This document shows positions 25,753 through 33,717 of a stretch of 64,000 nucleotides of DNA, piece after piece. The DNA lies in contig NZ_JBFAMC010000001.1 in the NCBI RefSeq assembly GCF_040656415.1, positions 558,001-622,000 of the forward strand. The letters run 5' to 3'. How positions within the stretch are numbered: position 1 is the first letter of the stretch; the number at the start of each line of letters is the position of its first letter. Source of the DNA: Rhodococcus_F sp040656415. GTDB lineage: Bacteria; Actinomycetota; Actinomycetes; Mycobacteriales; Mycobacteriaceae. The position numbers and the translations under genes were made by a program. The notes beneath the pieces are model-generated. The model searched no databases, was not told the DNA's origin, and saw nothing but the letters and a program-made list of their open reading frames with translations.

Positions 25753-26655
25753 ATGACGAGTGTTCGTATCCAGTCGTTCTCTGCCGCAGCAAGGGCATTG
25801 ATCGCCATCGTCATGACCACCGTCGTCGGCTTGGCGCTTGCAGTGTCAGCCACCGCAACGGCGTCGGCCTCGGCGGCCGATCTCTTCAACAGCGCGCAGG
25901 GCAGATTCGCCGCCGGCGACACCAGAGGTGCGCTCGCCGACATAGGCGGAGCAGTGGCGAGCGAGCCGGGCGACACCAACGCGCTGGCGTTGCAAGCGAT
26001 CTACGCGGACGCGGCCGGGGACCTGATCACTCGTGAGGCAGCACTCATCCGACTTGGTGCGTTGGACGCGGGTAAGCGCGCCGGCGTGGACAACATGCTG
26101 AATGCGATCAGAATCGCGTCCTTCACTCCTCCCAATCCGCTCCCTGCCATTCAGGGCCCCTCCACCGCGATCATCGTCCTCGGATACGGACTGCTGCCCG
26201 ACGGAACGATGCGCCCAGAGTTGGTCGACCGTTTGGAGGCGGCGTTGGTCCAGTCGTGGGTGTCGCCGTTGTCACCGATCATCGTCACCGGCGGGAACCC
26301 GCAGAACGGCATCACCGAGGCCGCTGCCATGCAGTGGTGGCTCGAGAACCACGGCGTCCCGGCGAGCCGCATCCACGCGGAGCATCGAGCTGGGTCCACG
26401 GTCGGAAATGCACTCAACTCCGTTCCGCTGGCTCGTTCCCTCGGCGCAGGTGGTGCCATCATCGTGACCTCTGCCAATCACATTCGCAGGGCTACGGTGG
26501 ATTTCAACGTGGCGGGGTTGCCCGTTGTCGGTGCGATGAGTGCTGTCAGCAGTGCGGGGGACTTGATCGCCGAGTTCATGCCGCTGACGAAGAGTGAGCA
26601 GCTCGGCATGTATCGCGACGCGATCAAGGTGTTCGGTATCCCCGGCAGGTACTGA
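25753..26655 (+). CDS. YdcF/SanA-type DUF218 protein, secreted or membrane-anchored
   Basis: The 300-residue protein opens with a signal or anchor sequence (about residues 12-42, ending ASASAADLF), then a helical TPR-like stretch (LFNSAQGRFAAGDTRGAL), then the DUF218 domain from about residue 150: IIVLGYGLLPDGTMRPEL, VTGGNPQNGITEA and EHRAGSTVGNALNS. DUF218 proteins are linked to envelope integrity and vancomycin tolerance; the reaction is not established. ATG 25753 is chosen because GAGGGAAGGG lies just upstream and the signal sequence then begins properly. Confidence 0.85.
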   Translation: MTSVRIQSFSAAARALIAIVMTTVVGLALAVSATATASASAADLFNSAQGRFAAGDTRGALADIGGAVASEPGDTNALALQAIYADAAGDLITREAALIRLGALDAGKRAGVDNMLNAIRIASFTPPNPLPAIQGPSTAIIVLGYGLLPDGTMRPELVDRLEAALVQSWVSPLSPIIVTGGNPQNGITEAAAMQWWLENHGVPASRIHAEHRAGSTVGNALNSVPLARSLGAGGAIIVTSANHIRRATVDFNVAGLPVVGAMSAVSSAGDLIAEFMPLTKSEQLGMYRDAIKVFGIPGRY

Positions 26656-26701
26656 ATGCGCATTTCCGCACCCGCACGGAGAGCGCCTAAGCTCTTAGCT
26701 T

Positions 26702-27637
26702 GTGCTTTCCGTCGTTCCTCACCGTGTCGTAGTTCGGGCTCCGGCCAAAGTTAATCTGCATCTGGCAGTGGGGGACCTGCGTGCCGACGGCTACCACGAG
26801 CTGAACACGGTGTTTCAGGCGCTCTCGCTGAGCGACTCGGTGGCGGTTGCCCCCGCGGACACGCTGTCGGTGACCGTTCGGGGTGAGGACGCCGCCTCGG
26901 TGCCCACGGATGAGACCAATCTGGCGTGGAAGGCCGCCGAGATGCTCGGCGACGAGTCGGGGCGGCGCCCCGACGTCGAGATCTCCATCGAAAAAGGCAT
27001 CCCGGTGGCAGGGGGGATGGCCGGGGGAAGCGCGGATGCGGCAGCGACCCTCGTCGCGCTCAACGCGCTCTGGAAGCTCGATCTCTCACGCGAGGAACTC
27101 GACGGTCTCGCGGCGAGACTCGGTAGCGACGTGCCGTTTTCGCTGCACGGCGGCACCGCATTCGGGACGGGGCGTGGCGAGCACCTTCTGCCGGTACTGT
27201 CTCGCAGTACGTTCCACTGGGTACTCGCGCTCGCAAAGGGTGGATTGAGTACGCCGACGGTATTCAGGGAGCTGGACAAGCTACGCGCGGAGGGTAATCC
27301 GCCCCGACTCGGCGGTGCAGAGGATCTGATGCACGCCCTCACAACGGGCGACGCCGCCACCCTCGCCCCGTTGCTGGGCAACGATTTGCAGGCGGCCGCT
27401 CTGTCGCTCAGTCCGGGGCTGCGGCGGACATTGCGCGCGGGAGTTGCGGCAGGCGCACTGGCAGGCATCGTTTCCGGGTCCGGTCCAACCTGTGCCTTCT
27501 TGTGTGCGCACGCAGATGCCGCGGTTCAAGTCAGCGCAGAACTCGCGGGCGCTGGGGTGTGCCGGACCGTGCGGGTCGCGAGTGGACCGGTGCCGGGTGC
27601 CCGAATAGTCGACGCCGCGGCGGAGGGGTCGCTCTGA
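26702..27637 (+). CDS. ispE: 4-diphosphocytidyl-2-C-methyl-D-erythritol kinase
   Basis: The 311-residue GHMP kinase phosphorylates CDP-methylerythritol in the MEP isoprenoid pathway. APAKVNLHLAVG with the catalytic Lys, ADGYHELNTVF, and the ATP loop PVAGGMAGGSADAAATL are diagnostic. GTG 26702 has TAAGCT eight nucleotides upstream and no SD site, so it may be leaderless. The stop overlaps the next ATG by one base (TGATG). Confidence 0.95.
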   Translation: MLSVVPHRVVVRAPAKVNLHLAVGDLRADGYHELNTVFQALSLSDSVAVAPADTLSVTVRGEDAASVPTDETNLAWKAAEMLGDESGRRPDVEISIEKGIPVAGGMAGGSADAAATLVALNALWKLDLSREELDGLAARLGSDVPFSLHGGTAFGTGRGEHLLPVLSRSTFHWVLALAKGGLSTPTVFRELDKLRAEGNPPRLGGAEDLMHALTTGDAATLAPLLGNDLQAAALSLSPGLRRTLRAGVAAGALAGIVSGSGPTCAFLCAHADAAVQVSAELAGAGVCRTVRVASGPVPGARIVDAAAEGSL

Positions 27638-29421
27638 TGGCGAATCTGATCAACCTCGAGCAGGTGTCGAAGTCGTTCGGCATCAAGCCGCTACTCCAGT
27701 CGGTGTCACTCGGAGTGCATGTAGGCGAACGAATCGGTGTCGTCGGACTCAACGGCGGCGGCAAGACCACGATGCTCGAGGTTCTTTCCGGATTGGAGGC
27801 ACCAGATTCCGGGCGAGTCAGCCGGGTCGGCGGTCTGCGCATGGCGGTCGTGACCCAGCGCGGCATCCTGCCATCCGGTTCGAGTGTCGGCGACGTGGTT
27901 CTGGGGCCACTGGGTGTGGCCGATCACGAATGGGCGGGCGACGCCCGCATCAGGTCGATCCTGGCGGGTATCGGCATCGACAATCTGGGTCTGGACGTGA
28001 ACGTCGACGAGTTGTCCGGTGGTGAACGCCGACGGGTGGCCTTGGCTGCGGCGCTCGTCCAGGATCTCGACCTGTTGGTGCTCGACGAGCCGACCAACCA
28101 CCTGGACGTCGAGGGCGTGCAGTGGCTGGCCGAGCATCTCGTGAGTCGCCGCAGTGCGCTGGTGGTCGTAACTCACGACCGGTGGTTCCTCGACACCGTC
28201 GCAAATCGCACCTGGGAGGTGGTGGGCGGCAAGGTCGAAAGTTACGAGGGCGGGTACGGAGATTGGATCTTCGCTCGCGCCGAGCGTGCACGACAAGCCG
28301 ATGCGGCAGAGGACCGTCGTCGCAACCTCGCCCGCAAGGAATTGGCGTGGCTGCGTCGCGGGCCTCCGGCCCGAACATCCAAACCGCGTTACCGGGTAGA
28401 GGCGGCCGAGGCGTTGATCGCCGACGTCCCCCCACCCCGCGACAGCGTGGCATTGGCGTCGTTCGCGCAGCGCAGGCTCGGCAAGGTCGTCATAGAACTC
28501 GAAGATGCGCGCCTCGACACACCTGACGGGCGGGTACTCGTGAACGACCTCACATGGCGGTTGGCGCCCGGAGAGCGCATAGGCCTCGTCGGAGTCAACG
28601 GCTCCGGCAAGACCACCGTGTTGCGCGCACTCGCGGGTGAGATCGAACCGTCGTCAGGCCGGCGCGTCCAGGGGCAGACCGTCCGCGTCGGATGGCTCCG
28701 CCAGGAGCTCGACGATCTGCCGACCGACATGAGGGTTCTCGAGGCCGTTAGAGATGTGGCGGAACGAATAACCCTGGGAAACAAGGAAATATCAGCTGGC
28801 CAGCTGGCTGAACGTCTCGGCTTCGCCCCGGCCCGCCAGCGGACGCCGGTCGGTGATCTGTCCGGCGGCGAGCGCAGACGTCTCCAGTTGACCCGTGTTC
28901 TGATGGCCGAGCCGAACGTCCTGTTGCTCGACGAGCCGACCAACGACCTCGATATCGACACACTGCAACAACTCGAAGACCTCCTCGACGGTTGGGCGGG
29001 CACGATGGTGGTGATCAGCCACGATCGTTATCTCATCGAACGCATCTGCGACTCGACCTGGGCGCTGTTCGGCGACGGGAAACTGACCAACCTGCCTGGC
29101 GGAATCGAGGAGTACCTGCGTCGCAGATCGTCTATGGGCGGCGACGGCGCCCCTTCGGTCGCGTCAGCGGCAGGCAGTGCGCCTGCGCCCAAACGCACAC
29201 GTGACGGTGCAGCCGATCGCGCCGCACGCAAGGAGTTGGCCAGGTTGGAGCGTGCGGTTGAAAAGTTGGACGACCGGGAGCGAAAGCTTCATACGAAGTT
29301 GGCCGAAGCGGCCACCGACCCTGACAAACTTCAAGTGTTCGATGCCGAACTCAAGCAGGTCGTCGCGGAGAAGGAAGCCATCGAGGAGCAGTGGATGGAG
29401 CTGGCCGCCGAACTGGATTAG
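27637..29421 (+). CDS. ABC-F ATPase, Uup-like
   Basis: A 594-residue soluble protein with two ABC domains: Walker A GLNGGGKTT and GVNGSGKTT, signatures LSGGERRR in both, Walker B LLVLDEPTNHLD and LLLDEPTNDLD. A basic interdomain linker and a C-terminal coiled coil (about residues 525-594) match Uup-type ABC-F proteins acting on ribosomes or structured nucleic acids; antibiotic protection is less likely but not excluded. ATG 27637 has a GGAGGGG site and overlaps the ispE stop. Confidence 0.93.
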   Translation: MANLINLEQVSKSFGIKPLLQSVSLGVHVGERIGVVGLNGGGKTTMLEVLSGLEAPDSGRVSRVGGLRMAVVTQRGILPSGSSVGDVVLGPLGVADHEWAGDARIRSILAGIGIDNLGLDVNVDELSGGERRRVALAAALVQDLDLLVLDEPTNHLDVEGVQWLAEHLVSRRSALVVVTHDRWFLDTVANRTWEVVGGKVESYEGGYGDWIFARAERARQADAAEDRRRNLARKELAWLRRGPPARTSKPRYRVEAAEALIADVPPPRDSVALASFAQRRLGKVVIELEDARLDTPDGRVLVNDLTWRLAPGERIGLVGVNGSGKTTVLRALAGEIEPSSGRRVQGQTVRVGWLRQELDDLPTDMRVLEAVRDVAERITLGNKEISAGQLAERLGFAPARQRTPVGDLSGGERRRLQLTRVLMAEPNVLLLDEPTNDLDIDTLQQLEDLLDGWAGTMVVISHDRYLIERICDSTWALFGDGKLTNLPGGIEEYLRRRSSMGGDGAPSVASAAGSAPAPKRTRDGAADRAARKELARLERAVEKLDDRERKLHTKLAEAATDPDKLQVFDAELKQVVAEKEAIEEQWMELAAELD

Positions 29422-29491
29422 CGTGCGGCGATCAGCAGGTCACTTCCGTCGTCGAATACCCCTGGCTGACTATTCGGCCTATCATTACGGT

Positions 29492-29512
29492 ATCCGATAT
29501 CGAAATCCGATA
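29492..29512 (+). promoter_or_regulatory. Direct repeats upstream of padR, possible operator
   Basis: ATCCGATA occurs at 29492-29499 and 29505-29512, 13 bp apart, with the palindrome CGATATCG between and over the first copy. The stretch is AT-rich compared with its surroundings and lies about 100 nt before the PadR gene. Confidence 0.35.
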
Positions 29513-29613
29513 GCTGAGGGGTTGGTGTAGGCAACGGCCGATTCCGGTTTTCTGCGGCAGCGCCCTGCCATTGCCTCTCGGTGTCGGTTGGCAACGTGCG
29601 ACCGGAGTGTCCG

Positions 29614-29931
29614 ATGAGTCAGTTTCTTCGCGGAGCAGTGCGACTGCACATCCTGCACCACGCCGCTGAACGGCCGATCCACGGAGCGTGGATGGCTGAG
29701 GAACTTGCCGAACACGGATACCGCATCTCGCCGGGCACCCTGTATCCCACATTGCATCGCATGCAGTTCGACGGTTTGTTGACCTCCGGCCGTGAGATCG
29801 TCGACGGGCGGACCCGCCGTGTATACGCGATTACCGACAGTGGTCGAGCTGCGCTGGCCGAGGAACGGCACGCCCTGGCGGAACTGGCTCGTGAAATCCT
29901 CGGTCCCGCGCATTTGAAAGAGCGCAAATGA
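29614..29931 (+). CDS. PadR-family transcriptional regulator
   Basis: A 105-residue winged-helix protein: LRGAVRLHILHHAAERPIHG, then YRISPGTLYPTLHRMQFDGLL (recognition helix), then RRVYAITDSGRAAL (wing), all typical of short PadR repressors. ATG 29614 starts at the family position; an upstream GTG would add 11 unlikely residues. The stop overlaps the permease ATG as ATGA, so the pair is coupled and it probably controls the permease. The inducer is unknown. Confidence 0.9.
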   Translation: MSQFLRGAVRLHILHHAAERPIHGAWMAEELAEHGYRISPGTLYPTLHRMQFDGLLTSGREIVDGRTRRVYAITDSGRAALAEERHALAELAREILGPAHLKERK

Positions 29932-31250
29932 GTACGACACATTCCACACTTGCCCGCCGGCTCGACACCAAGGACGCCATAGTCATCGGCCTCGGGTCGA
30001 TGATCGGGGCCGGTGTGTTCTCCGCCTTCGCACCAGCTGCAAAGGCCGCAGGGGCGGGCCTGCTGATCGGCTTGGCGATCGCTGCGTTCATTGCCTTCTG
30101 CAACGCGACCGCATCCGCCCAACTAGCGGCGACATATCCGACCTCAGGGGGAACCTACGTCTATGGGCGTGAACAGCTGGGTCCGTGGTACGGATTCACG
30201 GCCGGGTGGGGATTCGTAATCGGCAAGATCGCCTCCTGTGCGGCAATGGCACTGACATTTGCCTCTTATGCGGTGCCTGGGCCGTGGTGGGTCCAGCGCT
30301 TGGTCGCGATCGTGGCAGTGCTCGCGCTCGCTGGTCTGAACTTGCGAGGAGTGACCCGGACGGCTCTGTTGACCCGAATTCTGGTGTTCTGCAGTTTGGT
30401 TGCACTCGCGGTGCTCGTCTTGGGTATCGCGTTCAGCGGCGGAGCCGACCCGTCCCATCTCGGCAGTGCGGGCGGCTGGTGGTCGGGTGGCTTGTACGGG
30501 ATCTTGCAGTCAGCGGGACTGCTGTTCTTCGCATTCGCCGGATACGCCCGGATCGCGACGATGGGCGAGGAGGTCAAGGACCCGTCCCGCGTCATCCCGA
30601 AGGCAATTGCGGTCGCCCTTGCTATTACGGTCTCGATCTACCTGATTGTCGGAGTCTCGGTGCTTCTCGGCGCCGGACCGGATCAACTGGCCGCGTCGAC
30701 GGCACCATTGGCGGAGGCGGTCCGCGCGGCCGGAGTCGACACGTTGGTACCGGTGGTCGCACTGGGCGGCGCGTTCGCCAGCCTTGGCGCCCTGCTCGCT
30801 CTGATCACCGGCATCGGCCGAACCGGCCTGGCCATGGCCCGTAATCGTGACCTGCCGAAATGGCTCGACGCGGTGCACCCGCGCTACGGAGTACCTCATC
30901 ACGCTGAAATCGCTCTTGCGGTTGTGATCAGCGTGCTGGTGCTCACGGGAGACCTGCGGGGTGTGATCGGCTTCTCCTCGTTCGGGGTGCTGGTCTACTA
31001 CGCGATCGCGAATGCGTCGGCATACACCCAACCTGCCGAGCAGCGTCGCTGGCCTCGCTGGCTCAATATCCTCGGCGTTGCCGGGTGTCTGATCCTGGTC
31101 GTTACGCTGCCGTTGACCTCGGTCTTGGCCGGATTAGCCATGTTCGCCGTCGGGTTTGCCCTTCGTGCATTCGTTCTGTGGAGGCGGAGGAGCCATCCCC
31201 CGACCGGACAGGAGGAAGGACTCGCACGGTCGGATGGATCTGCTTCGTGA
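29928..31250 (+). CDS. APC-superfamily amino acid permease
   Basis: A 440-residue permease with about 12 helices. IGLGSMIGAGVFSAFAPAAKAAG is the family's helix-1 substrate loop, followed by TYPTSGGTYVYGREQLGPWYGFTAGWGF and FFAFAGYARIATMGEEVKDPSR. Members exchange or take up amino acids or amines; the substrate is unknown. Its tight coupling to PadR suggests expression on demand. Confidence 0.92.
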   Translation: MSTTHSTLARRLDTKDAIVIGLGSMIGAGVFSAFAPAAKAAGAGLLIGLAIAAFIAFCNATASAQLAATYPTSGGTYVYGREQLGPWYGFTAGWGFVIGKIASCAAMALTFASYAVPGPWWVQRLVAIVAVLALAGLNLRGVTRTALLTRILVFCSLVALAVLVLGIAFSGGADPSHLGSAGGWWSGGLYGILQSAGLLFFAFAGYARIATMGEEVKDPSRVIPKAIAVALAITVSIYLIVGVSVLLGAGPDQLAASTAPLAEAVRAAGVDTLVPVVALGGAFASLGALLALITGIGRTGLAMARNRDLPKWLDAVHPRYGVPHHAEIALAVVISVLVLTGDLRGVIGFSSFGVLVYYAIANASAYTQPAEQRRWPRWLNILGVAGCLILVVTLPLTSVLAGLAMFAVGFALRAFVLWRRRSHPPTGQEEGLARSDGSAS

Positions 31251-31274
31251 CGCCCTGAGATTGTCCGAACGTGC

Positions 31275-31769
31275 TCACGATTGACGTGCAGGTACCCGCT
31301 TGGTGAGCCAGGCATCGAGAGAAATGCGACCCGGTCCCAGTAGAAGGAGTGCGATCAGACCGAGCAGCATGGACCAATCCGCACGGGCTTCATGTGCCAT
31401 GTCCCAGAAGCCGTGCAGTTGTGGGGTCAGGTTCCCGGATCCCCACATGATCGGGATCTTGGTGAGCACGATCGCCAGCGAAATGTCCACCAGCAAGGGA
31501 ATGGCTGCCAACCGGGTGAGAAGTCCCATCAGAAGCATCGTGCCGAACACCACCTCGGCCAGCCCGTCGAGATAACCGAAGAAGTAGGGAGCGGGGACGG
31601 GAACCTCCTCGAACCGCCCGCCGCCGAGTGCGTCCGGGTACAAGAACTTCTGAATGCCCTCGGACAGGAACACCGCGCCGACCAAGACCCGGAGGACTAT
31701 CAGCGCCCCCGGACCGTCCGCCTTCAGCCACCGTGTCCACGTGATTTCACCATCCATCCGTGCCACCAT
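31275..31769 (-). CDS. DoxX-family membrane protein
   Basis: A 164-residue protein with four helices and the family segment VLRVLVGAVFLSEGIQKFLYP. It is longer than the DoxX protein at 12.7 kb and has an extracytoplasmic loop (MWGSGNLTPQLHGFWDMAHEARADW). GGGAGA precedes ATG 31769. It converges on the permease gene and shows no functional link to its neighbours. Confidence 0.85.
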   Translation of the reverse strand: MVARMDGEITWTRWLKADGPGALIVLRVLVGAVFLSEGIQKFLYPDALGGGRFEEVPVPAPYFFGYLDGLAEVVFGTMLLMGLLTRLAAIPLLVDISLAIVLTKIPIMWGSGNLTPQLHGFWDMAHEARADWSMLLGLIALLLLGPGRISLDAWLTKRVPARQS

Positions 31770-31987
31770 TATCGTCTCCCGATGTCGACTTTCGATATCT
31801 GCACTCGACGGTACCGGCGGTTCTCGAAGCCGACCACGATCGATATCGGCGACGAGCGGCGATCGAGCACTTCGTAATTCAGGAGGGATGGAGACCGCGA
31901 ACCTAGGCCAATTTGTTACCTTTTCGTGTCCTGGATCTCGGCTGTGGACTGCATGATCCGCCCAATTCCTGGGAATTCAAGATGTGT

Positions 31988-32013
31988 CTGCAGATTCTCG
32001 GACTAATCTGCAG
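31988..32013 (+). promoter_or_regulatory. Inverted repeat overlapping a -10, candidate operator
   Basis: CTGCAGATT (31988-31996) and AATCTGCAG (32005-32013) form a perfect 9-bp inverted repeat with an 8-nt centre. TAATCT at 32004-32009 overlaps the right arm and could be the -10 for the SnoaL-like gene. Confidence 0.45.
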
Positions 32014-32052
32014 TCCAGTGCTTACATGTTCGCTGCACAGGAGGCGGGGGTC

Positions 32053-32532
32053 ATGGATCTCGAAGCGATCAAACTGATCGAGCAGCTCAAGCACCGTTAC
32101 TCACGTGCACTGGACACCAAGTCGTGGGTCGAATTCGCCGATACGATGGTCCCGGATGTCACGGCGACGTACAGCGAGTACCTCACATTCGACTCCCGTG
32201 ACACGTTCGTTTCTTTTCTCGCAAACACTCTCGGGAACCACGTGATCACCGAACATCAATGCGGCCAGCCCGAGATCACTGTCACAGGTGACACAGCTGT
32301 GGGGGTGTGGTTTCTCGCTGATACCACGATGATCCCGGAGGACGGGATGCTCTTGCGCGGGTCCGCCTATTATCACGATCGTTACAAGAAGTGCTCGGAC
32401 GGAAACTGGCGAATCACCCACACCGGCTATGAGCGCACATGGGAATCGGTTGCGGCACTGTCCGACTGGCCAAGCTTCCGGCTCACTTCCAACAAGTGGG
32501 CGATGGCGCAGCCGCCGCCGACGTCCGCCTGA
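32053..32532 (+). CDS. SnoaL-like (NTF2-fold) protein
   Basis: A 159-residue protein of the SnoaL-like type: LIEQLKHRYSRALDTKSWVEFADTM is the usual first helical pair, and the second half forms the cone-shaped sheet (ITVTGDTAVGVWFL, RGSAYYHDRYKK, WRITHTGYERTW). Such proteins are small-molecule isomerases, dehydratases or binding proteins; the ligand is unknown. ATG 32053 is fixed by AGGAGG eight nucleotides upstream; two earlier in-frame starts lack a site. Confidence 0.8.
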   Translation: MDLEAIKLIEQLKHRYSRALDTKSWVEFADTMVPDVTATYSEYLTFDSRDTFVSFLANTLGNHVITEHQCGQPEITVTGDTAVGVWFLADTTMIPEDGMLLRGSAYYHDRYKKCSDGNWRITHTGYERTWESVAALSDWPSFRLTSNKWAMAQPPPTSA

Positions 32533-32546
32533 GGGAAGAAGGTGCG

Positions 32547-32960
32547 ATGTCTTCGAGAGCCCCCGTTCCGGGTGCGCTGCCGTATCTGACCGTGAAGCGG
32601 GGAGCCGCCGCCATCGACTGGTATTCCAGGGTTTTCGGCGCAGAGATCGTCGACGAACCGATCGTTATGGACGATGGGCGAATGGGTCACGCAGAACTGC
32701 GGTTGCCCACTGGAATGATCTATCTCGCGGAAGAATTCCCGGAAATGGGTCTGACGGCGCCGGAATCCGGTTCGACGTCGGTGAGCCTGATGTTGCCGGT
32801 TGAAGATCCCGATGACGTCCTGGCGAAGGCTCGTGATGCGGGCGGCACGGTGGAGCGCTGGATCTCGGAGGGGCACGGGCAGCGTAACGCCACCCTCATC
32901 GATCCGTTCGGCCATCGTTGGATGCTGGTGGGGCCAACGGATCCGGCATCATCTGGCTGA
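32547..32960 (+). CDS. VOC/glyoxalase-like protein (PhnB-type)
   Basis: A 137-residue vicinal-oxygen-chelate protein with the paired beta-alpha-beta modules LPYLTVKRGAAAIDWYSRVFGAE and VSLMLPVEDPDDVLAKARDAG, ending in DPFGHRWML. PhnB-like members are often annotated as glyoxalases but mostly lack a known substrate. ATG 32547 has GGAAGAAGG upstream. It follows the SnoaL gene by 14 nt, so the two are probably one operon. Confidence 0.85.
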   Translation: MSSRAPVPGALPYLTVKRGAAAIDWYSRVFGAEIVDEPIVMDDGRMGHAELRLPTGMIYLAEEFPEMGLTAPESGSTSVSLMLPVEDPDDVLAKARDAGGTVERWISEGHGQRNATLIDPFGHRWMLVGPTDPASSG

Positions 32961-32976
32961 AGGTACGGGCTGTCGA

Positions 32977-32988
32977 TACTGTCGGCAC
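32977..32988 (+). promoter_or_regulatory. Candidate -10 of a leaderless transcript (PNPOx-family gene)
   Basis: TACTGT at 32977-32982 with spacer CGGCAC precedes ATG 32989 by exactly six nucleotides. There is no ribosome-binding site. Confidence 0.5.
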
Positions 32989-33672
32989 ATGCCGACTTCA
33001 TCCGATCCTTCGTCGTATCCGGACACCCGCGCTTGGATTCGCGCGCTGCCCGCGCTCGAGGGCGTCACACCCCCGCGCATGGAGGCGCCGCCGGGCTCGC
33101 CCTACGAGTTGTTTCTCGATTGGATTACGAAGGCCGTCGCAGCCGGTGTTCCCGAGCCGCAAGCCGCCGCGCTGTCGACCGTGGATGCGGACGGACGTCC
33201 CGACGCGCGGTTCCTGCTGCTCAAGGATGTGACCGAGCGCGGATTCTGGTTCTCCGGTGCTGCGCACTCGCCGAAAGGAATCGAATTGGCGTCGAATTCC
33301 GCTGCGGCACTGACGTTCTATTGGCGCGAACAGGGCAGGCAGGTGCGTGTGAGGGGATCTGTGGAGGAGGGCGGGACTGCGGTGTCGGCGCGTGATTTCC
33401 GCGAACGTTCTGTCACTGCGCGGGCCGTGGCTGCCGCCAGCAGGCAGAGCGAGGTGCTCGGTGATCCCGCCGAGTACGAGCGCGCCGTCGCGGCCGCAGT
33501 TGCTCGGATCGAGGCGGAACCGGACTTCGTTTCGGAAAGCTGGCGAGCATGGTGTCTGGTTCCCGACAGCGTCGAGTTCTGGCAGGCAGATCCCGGGCGC
33601 AGGCACCAGCGCCTGCTCTACAGCCGCGAATCCGGCGCAGGAGGATGGCGCGCAGCGCAATTGTGGCCGTGA
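32989..33672 (+). CDS. Pyridoxamine 5'-phosphate oxidase family protein
   Basis: A 227-residue FMN-binding split-barrel protein resembling PdxH: AAALSTVDADGRPDARFLLLKDV, FSGAAHSPKGIELASNSAAALTFYW, QVRVRGSVE, and the C-terminal dimerisation segment ending RLLYS...W...LWP. PdxH oxidises pyridoxine/pyridoxamine phosphate to PLP. The N-terminus and the pyridoxal-contact positions differ from E. coli PdxH, so a related flavoenzyme is possible. Confidence 0.82.
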   Translation: MPTSSDPSSYPDTRAWIRALPALEGVTPPRMEAPPGSPYELFLDWITKAVAAGVPEPQAAALSTVDADGRPDARFLLLKDVTERGFWFSGAAHSPKGIELASNSAAALTFYWREQGRQVRVRGSVEEGGTAVSARDFRERSVTARAVAAASRQSEVLGDPAEYERAVAAAVARIEAEPDFVSESWRAWCLVPDSVEFWQADPGRRHQRLLYSRESGAGGWRAAQLWP

Positions 33673-33717
33673 TCGGCGGTCGGCGAGGCGAATCGGAACC
33701 CCGGGACCGTCCAGACG

